From positions 62,001 through 126,000 of the forward strand of contig NZ_QPIE01000005.1 of assembly GCF_003336205.1 (NCBI RefSeq): 64,000 nucleotides of DNA, given 5' to 3'. This document shows positions 32,285-40,842 of the stretch, piece after piece. The notes beneath the pieces are model-generated. The model did not search any database. It saw only the letters and a list, made by a program, of their open reading frames with translations, and was not told the DNA's origin. Both the position numbers and the translations under genes were made by a program. This DNA is from Chryseobacterium lacus (GTDB taxonomy: Bacteria > Bacteroidota > Bacteroidia > Flavobacteriales > Weeksellaceae). How positions within the stretch are numbered: position 1 is the stretch's first letter; each line of letters opens with the position of its first letter.

Positions 32285-32980
32285 ATGAATGTACTTCTCG
32301 CTTCTACATCTACCTTATACGGGGGAAATTATCTGGAATATCTGAAAGATGAAATAAAAACCCTCTTTCAGGGAATTGACGAAATTCTATTCATTCCTTT
32401 TGCCCGGCCTGGCGGTATTTCTCATGAAGAATATACGGCGAAAGTTGCAGTATTTTTTGAAGAACTGAACATCAAAGTCCGGAGCCTTCACGAGTTTGAA
32501 GAAATGCCGGAAGCCATTCAGAATGCCAAAGCTTACTTTACGGGAGGTGGAAACACCTTCCTTTTGGTAAAAACACTGCTGGAAAAAAATCTGATGCATT
32601 TTCTGAAAGAAAATATAGAAACCGGAAAACCTTACCTTGGAACCAGCGCAGGCAGCAATATCGGAGGAATCAATATGAAAACTACCAACGATATGCCCAT
32701 CGTTTATCCGCCGGGATTTGAGTGTATGGAACTGGTTCCCTTCAACATCAATCCGCATTATCTTGATCCTGATCCTTTGCTTAAACATAATGGCGAAACC
32801 CGTGAAACCCGCATTCAGGAATTTCTGACCCAAAACGACATCATAGTAGTAGGTTTGCGGGAAGGAAACTGGATTCGCAGAATCGGAGATAAAATAACCG
32901 TGGAAGGTTCCCAAATGACCAGAATTTTTGAAAAAGGAAAAGAACCTTACGAAATCGAAGCCGGATCTCAGATAGGATAA
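32285..32980 (+). CDS. pepE: Peptidase E (alpha-aspartyl dipeptidase)
   Basis: 231 residues from the ATG at 32285 (MNVLLASTSTLYGGNYL); a longer reading from 32195 starts upstream of the promoter box. The catalytic serine is S121 in GTSAGSNI, and AYFTGGGNTFLLV forms the oxyanion region; LVPFNINPHYLDPD supplies the histidine. These define the S51 family. E. coli PepE has 229 residues, and it cleaves Asp-X dipeptides. Another gene follows after 5 bp, making an operon. Confidence 0.92.
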   Translation: MNVLLASTSTLYGGNYLEYLKDEIKTLFQGIDEILFIPFARPGGISHEEYTAKVAVFFEELNIKVRSLHEFEEMPEAIQNAKAYFTGGGNTFLLVKTLLEKNLMHFLKENIETGKPYLGTSAGSNIGGINMKTTNDMPIVYPPGFECMELVPFNINPHYLDPDPLLKHNGETRETRIQEFLTQNDIIVVGLREGNWIRRIGDKITVEGSQMTRIFEKGKEPYEIEAGSQIG

Positions 32981-32985
32981 GAAAA

Positions 32986-33480
32986 ATGAACCGTATGGAT
33001 AATTACAGAAAAAGTCCCATTTTCCAAAAATCTGAAGAGATTTTCCAAACACTTCGCACGATTACAAGCCTTATTCCCGAAGATGATGAAATTCTGCAGG
33101 ATATCAAACATCAGATTATGGGAAATATCATGATGATTCAGGCAAAATTGGCCGCTGCACACGGCGCACAATTGTGGGATATCCGCATGGAAAATGCCGC
33201 CATCATCCGCAAAAATGCCCGCGAACTTATGATTCAAAATCACACTTTGAAAGCTTTTGGTTTCCGGGAGGTGAAATATTACGATATTGTGCGGGAGCAA
33301 CTGGAAGAATTCCGCTTGTTATTTCGTGAATGGGTGGCTGGTTTTGATCCCCAAAAATACATTGTGGATGAATGGGTACTTTTCAACCCTCCCGGAATTC
33401 CGCAGGATTATGAGCAGCGCAGCGATGAACTTGACTTTCTGGATGAAGACGATTTTTATGAAGATGAGAATGATGACTGA
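32986..33480 (+). CDS. Hypothetical helical protein with acidic tail
   Basis: A 164-residue cytosolic protein with helical heptads: SEEIFQTLRTITSLIPEDDE, LQDIKHQIMGNIMMIQAKLA, NAAIIRKNARELMIQNHTLK and DIVREQLEEFRLLFREWVAG, which together suggest a four-helix bundle. The last 25 residues are very acidic (SDELDFLDEDDFYEDENDD), such as may bind basic partners. I do not recognise the family. It is 5 bp after pepE and probably co-expressed with it, though no functional link is evident. Confidence 0.75.
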   Translation: MNRMDNYRKSPIFQKSEEIFQTLRTITSLIPEDDEILQDIKHQIMGNIMMIQAKLAAAHGAQLWDIRMENAAIIRKNARELMIQNHTLKAFGFREVKYYDIVREQLEEFRLLFREWVAGFDPQKYIVDEWVLFNPPGIPQDYEQRSDELDFLDEDDFYEDENDD

Positions 33481-33539
33481 GAATTCTGCAAGGTAGAGAA
33501 GGCTTTTCGGACTTACCAAACAGATATTTGTCATGTTTG

Positions 33540-33570
33540 TTGTGCTGTTGACGAAATTTATCTAACTTTA
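33540..33570 (+). promoter_or_regulatory. Probable promoter of the SRPBCC gene
   Basis: TTG at 33540-33542, a 20-nt spacer and TAACTTTA at 33563-33570 (last base off consensus). Confidence 0.45.
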
Positions 33571-33611
33571 ATGTGATAAAAAAATGTTTAACAATTAAAA
33601 ACCAACAAGCT

Positions 33612-34037
33612 ATGCACGATAATGTAATCGTTAAGCAGCGGGTAAACGCACCTGTTGAAAAAGTTTGGGATGCCATCACTGATAAAACTCAGATGAAAAA
33701 ATGGTATTTTGATATTCCGGATTTTGAACTCGCTCTGCACAGTGAGTTTAATTTTTATGAACCCGGAAATGAGCAGAAGTTTCATCATCATGGAGAAATC
33801 TTGGAAATCATTCCCAATTCCAAACTCAAACATACGTGGACGTATCCTGAGTTTTCAAAAGAAAAAACCTTGGTAAAATGGGAACTGAAACCTGATGGCG
33901 ATGGAACAGAAGTGACGTTAACCCACAAAGGTCTGGAGAATTTCAACCATCTTGGAGCGAATTTCAGGCACGAAAGTTTTGCAGAAGGCTGGAATGAGAT
34001 TGTAACCCAATCTTTGAAAACGTATTTGGAAAACTAA
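33612..34037 (+). CDS. SRPBCC (AHSA1-like) ligand-binding protein
   Basis: 141 residues from the ATG at 33612; the longer GTG reading from 33573 starts at or before the predicted transcription start. The fold signature is VIVKQRVNAPVEKVWDAITD, KMKKWYFDIPDFEL, GEILEIIPNSKLKHTWTYPE, TLVKWELKPDGDGTEVTLTH and FAEGWNEIV. Such proteins form a helix-grip cavity for hydrophobic ligands or act as Hsp90 co-chaperones in eukaryotes; bacterial members are mostly uncharacterised. Confidence 0.85.
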   Translation: MHDNVIVKQRVNAPVEKVWDAITDKTQMKKWYFDIPDFELALHSEFNFYEPGNEQKFHHHGEILEIIPNSKLKHTWTYPEFSKEKTLVKWELKPDGDGTEVTLTHKGLENFNHLGANFRHESFAEGWNEIVTQSLKTYLEN

Positions 34038-34057
34038 ACTTTATCGGAAAAAAATGC

Positions 34058-34085
34058 AGAGAACGTACTTGGTGCGTTCTTTTTT
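34058..34085 (+). terminator. Rho-independent terminator after the SRPBCC gene
   Basis: AGAACG pairs with CGTTCT around TACTTGGTG, followed by seven T. Confidence 0.8.
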
Positions 34086-34142
34086 ATGCCTATTTTTGAT
34101 GCATTGATGTACGGTTGTTTACTGGATTGAAGAGCAAAACCG

Positions 34143-34150
34143 TATCTTTG
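34143..34150 (+). promoter_or_regulatory. -7 promoter element of the glutaminyl cyclase gene
   Basis: TATCTTTG, full match, 23 bp before the ATG. A TTG at 34127-34129 is only 13 nt away, too close to be sure of the -33. Confidence 0.5.
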
Positions 34151-34173
34151 AAAAAGAAAAAATTAAAAATAAA

Positions 34174-35196
34174 ATGAAGAAAAAATTATTGGCCGGATTG
34201 TTGGTGCTGGCCCTGATGGTTTCCTGTAATAAAGACAAAGAAATTCTTGATTCTCTCAGCAGCTATAACCTAGAAATGCAAAGCAAAGGCTATCATTTCG
34301 GCGATACGATTTTGCTTCCGGAATCGGTTACCAAAGAATCAGAAAGCATCTCCATCAGTTTTGGCGGCAAAGAAACAGATCAACTCATTGTGGATCCGGA
34401 ATTTTTCACTTTAGGCGACAATGCTGTTACCTTTGTTATTAAAAAGAAAAACGGCGAAGTGCTGCAACAGGATGCTACCATCAATGTATTTGCGAAAAAT
34501 CCTGAAGCACAACTTTCATACAGCATTATCAAAGAATATCCGCACGATACCCGCAATTTCACTCAGGGTTTTCAGCTGGAGGGAAATACCATATACGAAA
34601 GCGATGGGCAACACGGAAGTTCGAAAATTATAAAATACGAACTGGGAACCACGGAGCCGAAGGCATCTACGCCGCAACCCAATGATGTTTTCTCTGAAGG
34701 CGCCACCATTATCGGCGATAAAGTATATCAATTGACCTGGCAGAATAAAAAAGGATTTATTTACAACAAAGCCGACTTGAAACTCATCAGCGAATTTCCT
34801 TATCCGAACATGATGGGCGAGGGTTGGGGATTGACTTATGATGGTAAAAACCTGATCGCATCAGACGGAACCAAAAATATTTATTTTCTGGATGTGAATG
34901 ACCCTTCCAAAATCGTGAGATATATTTCTGTGGCAGGAAACACTCAGGCTTATGATCAGTTGAACGAACTGGAATACCACAACGGATATATTTACGCCAA
35001 TGTCTGGCAAAAACCTTTCATTTTGAAAATAAACCCTGCGAATGGCGAAGTAGCCGGCAAATTGGACCTTTCTGAAATTGCAGCAAAACACACTACCGGA
35101 AATGACGACGTGCTGAACGGTATCGCTTTCAAAGGAGACAACATGCTGATCACCGGGAAAAACTGGCCTTTAATTTATGAAATATCGGTAAAATAA
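34174..35196 (+). CDS. Glutaminyl-peptide cyclotransferase, lipoprotein
   Basis: A 340-residue protein with a lipoprotein signal, MKKKLLAGLLVLALMVSC. Residues about 30-110 are an immunoglobulin-like linker. The rest is a five-bladed beta-propeller of the plant-type (PF05096) glutamine cyclotransferase family: YPHDTRNFTQGFQLEGNTIYES, GEGWGLTYDGKNLIASDGT, QLNELEYHNGYIYANVWQ and VLNGIAFKGDNMLITGKNWP. It turns N-terminal Gln of exported peptides into pyroglutamate. In Bacteroidota many secreted proteins have Gln after signal cleavage (note the AQ cleavage sites in this window), so such an enzyme makes sense in the periplasm. Confidence 0.9.
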   Translation: MKKKLLAGLLVLALMVSCNKDKEILDSLSSYNLEMQSKGYHFGDTILLPESVTKESESISISFGGKETDQLIVDPEFFTLGDNAVTFVIKKKNGEVLQQDATINVFAKNPEAQLSYSIIKEYPHDTRNFTQGFQLEGNTIYESDGQHGSSKIIKYELGTTEPKASTPQPNDVFSEGATIIGDKVYQLTWQNKKGFIYNKADLKLISEFPYPNMMGEGWGLTYDGKNLIASDGTKNIYFLDVNDPSKIVRYISVAGNTQAYDQLNELEYHNGYIYANVWQKPFILKINPANGEVAGKLDLSEIAAKHTTGNDDVLNGIAFKGDNMLITGKNWPLIYEISVK

Positions 35197-35220
35197 ACAT
35201 CGATATATCGTGTTATAGAG

Positions 35221-35249
35221 AATGGCGCTTTCCTGCGTCATTTTTTTTA
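35221..35249 (+). terminator. Rho-independent terminator after the glutaminyl cyclase gene
   Basis: AATGGCG pairs with CGTCATT (one G-U) around CTTTCCTG, followed by eight T. Confidence 0.8.
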
Positions 35250-35255
35250 TCTTTG
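35248..35255 (+). promoter_or_regulatory. -7 promoter element overlapping the preceding T-run
   Basis: TATCTTTG is a full match; it puts the transcription start near 35262, excluding a TTG start at 35253. Confidence 0.5.
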
Positions 35256-35270
35256 ATTCAAATTAACATC

Positions 35271-36041
35271 TTGAAAACAGATTTCCTTTTTTCCATGTTG
35301 ATCTTCATGTCCTGTCTGCTTTCGGCGCAGAGAAGGCTTCCTTTGGACAGTGCACAAATTTTGGGTACCACTTCGTTTTCCGCAGATGATTATGGCAATA
35401 TTTATTTTTATAAAAACAAAGAGCTGAGCTTCACCAAAGTAGATTCTCTGGGAAAGCTGCACGGCAGAATGTTGCTCATCACACCCTACAAAGTGCAGAA
35501 TGTTCAGAATCCGATGAACATCACGCTCTTTTCGGAAAATGCCCAGCAAATCAAGTTTATAGACCAGAACCTGAATGAAATCCAGAAAATTGACCTTCGC
35601 AGATTCGGGTTTATAAAAATGGCTTATGCAGAAGATCTGCAGCAGATCTGGCTTTTGGATGAAAGTACCAAAAGGCTGTTGCAATACAACTTTCGCGAAG
35701 ACAGAATTATCCATACCATCCCTTTTCCTATCAGTTTTGATGAGATAAAAGAGATGTTGATTTTCAATAACAAAGTCTATTTCATCAGAAAAAATCAGTT
35801 CTTGGTGTATGATCTCAAAGCCCGTCAGCTTTTTGCAGAAACAGTGGATTCTGCGGTCAAATTGCGTCGTGAGAACGACCGTATTTACATTATCGGCGCC
35901 CAACAGATTTTTCAATATCTTCCGGATAATCCTCACTTGAAAACTGTTTTTCATGCACCAAAGGCAACTAATGTGGATAAAAACTCATCGGCATATTTTG
36001 AAATCAGAGGAAACAACGTTTATCTTTACCTGCTCAAATAA
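35271..36041 (+). CDS. Hypothetical exported protein
   Basis: 256 residues from a TTG at 35271 (KTDFLFSMLIFMSCLLSAQ, a good signal peptide with AQ cleavage); the only other upstream start lies in the -7 box. Mature residues form repeated short beta strands with a regular pattern (GTTSFSADDYGNIYFYKNKE, MLLITPYKVQNVQNPMNITL, QQIKFIDQNLNEIQKIDLRR, IWLLDESTKRLLQYNFREDR, KVYFIRKNQFLVYDLKARQL, RIYIIGAQQIFQYLPD), which suggests a beta-propeller. No family is recognised by name. It ends 62 bp before the deoxynucleoside kinase gene and may be transcribed with it. A structural or protein-binding role is likely. Confidence 0.7.
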   Translation: MKTDFLFSMLIFMSCLLSAQRRLPLDSAQILGTTSFSADDYGNIYFYKNKELSFTKVDSLGKLHGRMLLITPYKVQNVQNPMNITLFSENAQQIKFIDQNLNEIQKIDLRRFGFIKMAYAEDLQQIWLLDESTKRLLQYNFREDRIIHTIPFPISFDEIKEMLIFNNKVYFIRKNQFLVYDLKARQLFAETVDSAVKLRRENDRIYIIGAQQIFQYLPDNPHLKTVFHAPKATNVDKNSSAYFEIRGNNVYLYLLK

Positions 36042-36103
36042 AAACAGCTTTATCATTGCAGTTTCGGTCTGCATCAGTTCCCGATTTTTAAACTTTTTTC
36101 ATT

Positions 36104-36718
36104 ATGCATATTGCGATTACAGGAAATATTGGCGCAGGAAAAACAACGCTCACCACCATGCTCTCCAAACATTATGGCTGGCTGGCCCAGTTCGAAGATG
36201 TGGATCAGAATCCCTATCTGGAAGATTTTTATGCGGATATGAGCCAGTGGAGTTTTGCCCTTCAGGTGTACTTTTTGGGCAGCCGGTTTCGCCAGGTAAA
36301 GGAAATTCGGGAAAGCGGAAAAAATATTATTCAGGATCGTACAATCTATGAAGATGCACATATTTTCGCAGAGAATCTGTATGACATGAACCTTCTGACA
36401 GAGCGGGATTTCAACAATTATTCTTCCATTTTCAACCTGATGAAATCATTTGTTTCAGCGCCGGATTTACTGATTTACCTGAAGTCTGATGTTCCCAATC
36501 TCGTGAAAAAAATCTACAAGCGAGGTCGCGACTATGAAGCCAGTATTTCCATCGAATATCTCTCGAAGCTTAATGAGAAATATGAAAAATGGATCTCTGG
36601 ATATGAAGAAGGAAAACTCCTGATCATAGAAGTGGATGATCTAGATTTCGTGGAAAGGCCGGAAGATTTTGGCTATATCCTGGAAAGGATAGAAGCTGAA
36701 CTTCACGGATTATTTTAG
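36104..36718 (+). CDS. Deoxynucleoside kinase
   Basis: A 204-residue P-loop kinase of the dNK family. The Walker A motif is ITGNIGAGKTTLTTML (residues 4-19); the lid-side DR(T/S) motif is QDRTIYEDAHIFAENL; LYDMNLLTERDFNNYSSIF follows, and YLKSDVPNLVKKIYKRGRDYE holds the arginine-rich LID loop. Such enzymes phosphorylate deoxyadenosine/deoxyguanosine or pyrimidine deoxynucleosides in salvage. The substrate preference is not deducible. The next gene starts 26 bp after its stop. Confidence 0.88.
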   Translation: MHIAITGNIGAGKTTLTTMLSKHYGWLAQFEDVDQNPYLEDFYADMSQWSFALQVYFLGSRFRQVKEIRESGKNIIQDRTIYEDAHIFAENLYDMNLLTERDFNNYSSIFNLMKSFVSAPDLLIYLKSDVPNLVKKIYKRGRDYEASISIEYLSKLNEKYEKWISGYEEGKLLIIEVDDLDFVERPEDFGYILERIEAELHGLF

Positions 36719-36744
36719 TATCTTTATTCAAAATAACTGGAAAA

Positions 36745-37092
36745 ATGATTAAAGTACTTCATAATAACACCTGTTCAAAATCCCGCAGTGTGCTGGAATA
36801 TTTAGATGAAAACGGTGTAGCTTTCGAGGTGATCGACATCGTAAACCATCCGTTGTCAGAAGATGAAATACGTACCGTTCTGAAAAAACTGGACATGAAA
36901 CCTGAGGATATTTTGAGGAAAAATGAATCGTTGTATCGGGAGAAATATGCGAACCAGCACCTTAGTGATGATGAATGGATCAGTATTTTATCTAAACATC
37001 CCGAACTGATTCAGCGCCCGATTCTGATCAAAGGGCCTGTTGCGCTAATTGGCCGTCCTGTAGAAAATGTGAGATTTTTTATCGAAAAGTAA
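36745..37092 (+). CDS. ArsC/Spx family protein (glutaredoxin-type arsenate reductase-like)
   Basis: A 115-residue thioredoxin-fold protein. The redox site is N-x-C-S-K-S-R in HNNTCSKSRSVLEYLDE, and the second half has IQRPILIKGPVALIGRP with the conserved RP and GRP of the ArsC/Spx/YffB group. True ArsC enzymes use glutaredoxin and an arginine triad; this may reduce arsenate or another oxyanion or act as a Spx-like protein. It is not in the ars operon at 39949; a -7-like TATCTTTA overlaps the preceding stop codon. Confidence 0.85.
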   Translation: MIKVLHNNTCSKSRSVLEYLDENGVAFEVIDIVNHPLSEDEIRTVLKKLDMKPEDILRKNESLYREKYANQHLSDDEWISILSKHPELIQRPILIKGPVALIGRPVENVRFFIEK

Positions 37093-37115
37093 TATTCAGT
37101 TTTACTTCCGGATTT

Positions 37116-37424
37116 CTACAACATAATCACTCCTTCTATTGCAGAAACTTTTTTATAGAGTTCAATTACTTGATCGGCATCCAGAACAAAAGCGAGCATA
37201 CTTGCGGAAATGTACTTGCCATTTTTGCTTTCGCGGGTACTGATGGTGTATTTTATCCGATCGAAAATCTGATACAGTTCAGTGAGTTTCAGATTATCAT
37301 TCGGAAAGATAAACTTGTAAAGATAATCCTCCGGAAAATTATGATTTTCTTCCAGTTTGGCTTTCAGCGAAAGGTAAAATTCTTCCGGATCTTCGCCGGT
37401 GGTATCTGCAAATAAATGATTCAT
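37116..37424 (-). CDS. DUF493 family protein (YbeD-like)
   Basis: A 102-residue protein with the ferredoxin-like fold seen in YbeD: EFYLSLKAKLEENHNFPEDYLYKFIFP, a long central strand TISTRESKNGKYISASMLAFV, and DADQVIELYKKVSAIEGVIML at the end. The final VSAIEGVIML is typical of DUF493. YbeD-type proteins may be regulatory; none is well characterised. It is convergent with the ArsC-like gene and has no partner on its strand. Confidence 0.82.
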   Translation of the reverse strand: MNHLFADTTGEDPEEFYLSLKAKLEENHNFPEDYLYKFIFPNDNLKLTELYQIFDRIKYTISTRESKNGKYISASMLAFVLDADQVIELYKKVSAIEGVIML

Positions 37425-37587
37425 AAGGGTATCAACAGCTTATATAAAGACTTTAAAAATAAAGAAATTCGATATTCCGGATTTTTCAGATGTAAATATA
37501 AGAAATATCCGGTAAGTAAACGCCGATTTCTAAAGAGGGAAAGTTTTAAAAATTGAGCAAAACGATCTTTACTTCTTCCTGTTCAAA

Positions 37588-38898
37588 TTAATTTCTGATC
37601 CATTTCCAGAGTTCTTTCAGCGTGGCTTTGTTTCCGTACATCAGGATGCCGACACGGTAAATCTTAGCGGCAATAAACACCATAAGTAAAGAACTGAGGA
37701 TGAGCAAAACCATCGAAAGGAATATCTGCCAGCCCGGAACTCCAAACGGAATTCGTGCGACCATGGCTACAGGAGAAGTAAAAGGGATCACCGAAAGCCA
37801 GAACCCGAGCGGACCGTCGGGATTGTTAATGATGGTAATACTTCCGTACATTCCCACCATAAGAGGAATAATAGCAAATAAGGTAAACTGCTGCGTTTCG
37901 GTTTCGTTGTCCACAGCGGAACCAATAGCGGCATACATAGAACTGTAAAAAATATAGCCAAACAGGAAAAAGAACAGGAAAACAAAAATGACCAGCGGCA
38001 CGTTCATTTCCAGTAAAATATGGGATATTTCTCCCGCCATTTGCCTTATATCCAATTCTTCTACCATCGTCTCGCTGCCTGCCGGAAGGGTATCCTTCAT
38101 GGTGCTGAATCCGGTATTGAGGACTAATGCGCCGGCAAGAGCCATTGTAATCCAGACCATGAACTGGGTGAGTGCCACCAAAGTAACGCCGAATATTTTC
38201 CCCATCATCAGATCAAAAGGTTTTACCGAAGAAATGATGATTTCCACAACACGGTTATTTTTTTCTTCCAGAACGCTGCGCATGACCCGAACGCCATAAA
38301 TAATGATGAACATGAAGGTAGCATACATCAGAATCATTCCCAAACCGTATTTTACACCGAAATCCAGATCGCTGTCTATTTTTTTTGTATCGTGAATATC
38401 GCTGCTTTTCAGCTTGAAATCGGCATCCAGTTCTGCGATGCGGCTTTCGTCAATATTCATTGCTTTTATTCGGGCGGTGCGAACAATATCGGAGAGGTCG
38501 TTCACGATGCGTTGGCGGGTATCAAGCCCAATTTTATTGTTGATGATCAGTTGCGAACCTTTTTCCATTGCCTCAAAATTTTCCGCTTGAAGCGGAGCAA
38601 TAATGAGAAGAGCATCTACGGTTTCGCTGTCTTTCAAATTTTTGAGATGCTGTTGCTCCTTGTCGGGATTTACACTCAAGTATTTTAACTTGCTGTCCGA
38701 CTGTATTTTATCGGCAAACAGGCCGCTTTTATCCAATACCTGTACGGTGTATTGCGTTTCATTTGCTTTCAGCATCACGGCGATAAAAGCTCCAAAAGCG
38801 ATCATCAGCACCGGCGCCAGAACAGTGAGAACGATGAAAGATTTCTTTTTTACTTGGGTCAGATATTCACGCTTGGTGATAAGGAGGATATTCTTCAT
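37588..38898 (-). CDS. ABC-2 type exporter permease
   Basis: 436 residues from the ATG at 38898 (MKNILLITKREYLTQVKKKS); an ATG eight codons upstream adds MLNILKKI and is less usual. One N-terminal helix (FIVLTVLAPVLMIAFGAFIAV) is followed by a large extracytoplasmic region to about residue 190, then five or six C-terminal helices (YATFMFIIIYGVRVMRSVLE, GVTLVALTQFMVWITMALAG, PLVIFVFLFFFLFGYIFYS, SVIPFTSPVAMVARIPFG). This is the NatB-like layout with VVEIIISSVKPFDLMMGK in the cytoplasmic loop. The ATPase partner lies just upstream on the same strand. Substrate unknown: sodium or a drug/peptide are options. Confidence 0.88.
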   Translation of the reverse strand: MKNILLITKREYLTQVKKKSFIVLTVLAPVLMIAFGAFIAVMLKANETQYTVQVLDKSGLFADKIQSDSKLKYLSVNPDKEQQHLKNLKDSETVDALLIIAPLQAENFEAMEKGSQLIINNKIGLDTRQRIVNDLSDIVRTARIKAMNIDESRIAELDADFKLKSSDIHDTKKIDSDLDFGVKYGLGMILMYATFMFIIIYGVRVMRSVLEEKNNRVVEIIISSVKPFDLMMGKIFGVTLVALTQFMVWITMALAGALVLNTGFSTMKDTLPAGSETMVEELDIRQMAGEISHILLEMNVPLVIFVFLFFFLFGYIFYSSMYAAIGSAVDNETETQQFTLFAIIPLMVGMYGSITIINNPDGPLGFWLSVIPFTSPVAMVARIPFGVPGWQIFLSMVLLILSSLLMVFIAAKIYRVGILMYGNKATLKELWKWIRN

Positions 38899-38943
38899 GA
38901 TTTTTTTTAAAATATTCAGCACTATTTAGTGCGGTTCCGTATT

Positions 38944-39861
38944 TTACAAAGCACCGGTATTTCCTACCGCGTTGATGAATACTTCGTTCATGCTTGGGAT
39001 TTTTTCCTGAAAAGAACGAATCTTACCTATTTGAACCAATTGGCTGATGAGTGCATTCTGATCGTCATGCCTTGTGATTTCAAAAGTGGAAAGATTGTTA
39101 TCCGAATGATGTTGCTGAACGCCGTTCATCTGAAGGAAATTTCCCAATTTTTCAGGATCTGCATCAGCCAAAGTAATACTGAAGATGTTCTTTTTAAACT
39201 GTTCGCGAACATCAAACACTTTTCCGTCCAGAATCTTCCGGGAATTATTGATAAGAGCTACAGCGTCACACAATTCTTCTACACTTTCCATGCGGTGAGT
39301 GGAGAGAATAATGGTAGTTCCGTTTTTCTTCAGGTTCAGAATCTGATCTTTTATCAGATTGGCATTAACAGGATCAAAACCTGAAAACGGTTCGTCCAAA
39401 ATTAACAGTTTCGGACGATGAAGAACCGTCACCACAAACTGTATTTTCTGCGCCATTCCTTTGGAAAGTTCACTGAGTTTTTTCTTCCACCATTGGTCAA
39501 TATTCAGTTGCTCAAACCAGTACTTCGCTTCGTGAAGGGCATCGTTCTTAGACATTCCTTTCAGTTCTCCGAAATACAGAATCTGATCGCCGACCGTCAT
39601 GTTTTTATAAAGACCTCTTTCTTCAGGCATATAACCGATATCCCGGATGTGCGCGTTTTTCAGTTGTTCTCCACGGATCAATACCGTTCCGGCATCGGGT
39701 TGCGTAATTTGATTAATAATTCTGATAAAAGTGGTTTTGCCGGCACCATTCGGACCTAAAAGACCGTAGATACTGCCTTCAGGTACATGAATACTGAAAT
39801 CCTGAAGTGCGGTTTTCTTTCCTGCGTTGTATGTTTTGGTAATATTTTCTGCTCTGAGCAT
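38944..39861 (-). CDS. ABC transporter ATP-binding protein (NatA-like)
   Basis: A 305-residue ATPase. Walker A is GPNGAGKTT at residues 36-44, the signature loop is LSKGMAQKIQ (in place of LSGGQ), Walker B is KLLILDEPFSGFDP and the switch His is in STHRMES. A C-terminal domain of about 80 residues resembles that of NatA-type exporter ATPases. It pairs with the permease gene 45 bp downstream; together they form an efflux system. A -7-like TATCTTCG lies near 39891-39898 on the minus strand. Confidence 0.92.
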   Translation of the reverse strand: MLRAENITKTYNAGKKTALQDFSIHVPEGSIYGLLGPNGAGKTTFIRIINQITQPDAGTVLIRGEQLKNAHIRDIGYMPEERGLYKNMTVGDQILYFGELKGMSKNDALHEAKYWFEQLNIDQWWKKKLSELSKGMAQKIQFVVTVLHRPKLLILDEPFSGFDPVNANLIKDQILNLKKNGTTIILSTHRMESVEELCDAVALINNSRKILDGKVFDVREQFKKNIFSITLADADPEKLGNFLQMNGVQQHHSDNNLSTFEITRHDDQNALISQLVQIGKIRSFQEKIPSMNEVFINAVGNTGAL

Positions 39862-39948
39862 AGTAGAGTAGGAGTCTGATTTTAGGAAGCCGAAGATACG
39901 GAAAAATTGCGGTTTGACGAGATTGTTTTATTCAAGATGAAAATGTTG

Positions 39949-39984
39949 TTTGTACTTATAATTCTTTATCGTAATATTGCAATA
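39949..39984 (+). promoter_or_regulatory. ars operon promoter with ArsR operator palindrome
   Basis: TTTG at 39949-39952, a 19-nt spacer and TAATATTG at 39972-39979 (one base off consensus). The perfect 12-bp palindrome ATATTGCAATAT at 39973-39984 covers the -7 box, which is the place for a repressor site. The arsR ATG is at 39998. Confidence 0.6.
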
Positions 39985-39997
39985 TAGAAATAAGAAG

Positions 39998-40336
39998 ATG
40001 GAAACAGAACTTACAAAACCAAAGGACTTTACAGACAGCCAACACGAAATGGCTCATATTATAAAAGCATTGGGACATCCTGCACGGGTGGCGATAATAG
40101 AATATTTATTATCTGTGGATACCTGTATCTGCGGAGATATTGTTGATGTACTTCCTTTGGCACAGCCCACTGTTTCAAGACATTTAAAAGAACTTAAAAA
40201 TGCCAAACTGATCAAGGGTACCATTGAAGGCAATACGATTTGCTACTGCATTGATGAAAATACGATTGAAGAGCTACAAAAATATTTTACGAATATTTCG
40301 GCAAAACTCACCCTGAAAAACCAAAATTGTTGCTAA
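39998..40336 (+). CDS. arsR: ArsR family arsenic-responsive repressor
   Basis: 112 residues from the ATG at 39998; a TTG at 39977 lies in the operator/-7 region. The winged helix shows ALGHPARVAIIEYLLSVDTCICGDIV, then PTVSRHLKELKNAKLI, the DNA-recognition helix. A metalloid site is suggested by the Cys pair in TCICGD and the C-terminal CC. ArsR releases DNA when it binds As(III). The position at the head of the arsenic genes and the palindrome just upstream support autoregulation. Confidence 0.9.
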   Translation: METELTKPKDFTDSQHEMAHIIKALGHPARVAIIEYLLSVDTCICGDIVDVLPLAQPTVSRHLKELKNAKLIKGTIEGNTICYCIDENTIEELQKYFTNISAKLTLKNQNCC

Positions 40337-40351
40337 TAAAATAATACAAAC

Positions 40352-40825
40352 ATGAAATTATCACAAGTAAAAGCTCTGTTGCCTACCTTAGAAACTGTAA
40401 GTTTCAAACTTGAAAATGGCTCTTTCGTTCCAGAACATTTTCACGTTACTGAAGTTGGAATGGTAACCAAAAATTTTATTGATTGTGGCGGCGTCATTCG
40501 CACAGAAAAAACGGTAAATTTTCAACTATGGAATGCCAATGATTTTGAACATCGTTTAAAACCCGCTAAACTTTTAAACATCATTAAACTATCTGAAGAG
40601 AAGTTAGGCATTGAAGATGCAGAAATTGAAGTAGAATATCAAAGCGACACGATTGGGAAATATTCGTTAGCGTTTGACGGAACAAATTTCATTTTGCAAA
40701 ACAAAACAACTGCTTGTTTAGCCCAAGACCAATGTGGAATGCCACAAGAAAAACAGAAAATAAAATTGTCGGAATTGCAAACGGCTCAAACATCTTCTTG
40801 TTCGCCAAATTCGGGCTGTTGCTAA
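40352..40825 (+). CDS. DUF6428 family protein of the ars operon
   Basis: A 157-residue cytosolic protein, 15 bp after arsR. It contains LETVSFKLENGSFVPEHFHV, VTKNFIDCGGVIRTEKTVNF and VEYQSDTIGKYSLAFDGTNF, then a Cys-rich end TTACLAQDQCG and SSCSPNSGCC. This matches the DUF6428 proteins often found in Bacteroidota ars operons, as I remember them. The Cys-rich tail could bind As(III) or a metal, possibly as a chaperone, but no function has been shown. Confidence 0.8.
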   Translation: MKLSQVKALLPTLETVSFKLENGSFVPEHFHVTEVGMVTKNFIDCGGVIRTEKTVNFQLWNANDFEHRLKPAKLLNIIKLSEEKLGIEDAEIEVEYQSDTIGKYSLAFDGTNFILQNKTTACLAQDQCGMPQEKQKIKLSELQTAQTSSCSPNSGCC

Positions 40826-40842
40826 CCACAAAACAAAATACG

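Noticed and set aside
32387-33052. 221-codon leftward open frame
   Set aside because: Antisense to pepE and the following gene; composition rich in Phe/Ile/Ser.
35247-35954. 235-codon leftward open frame
   Set aside because: Antisense to the exported protein at 35271; it has no domain and would end in that gene's promoter.
36745-37092. Membership of the ArsC/Spx gene in the arsenic operon
   Set aside because: It lies 3 kb away on its own transcript and is of the glutaredoxin type, unlike the LMW-phosphatase type inside the operon.
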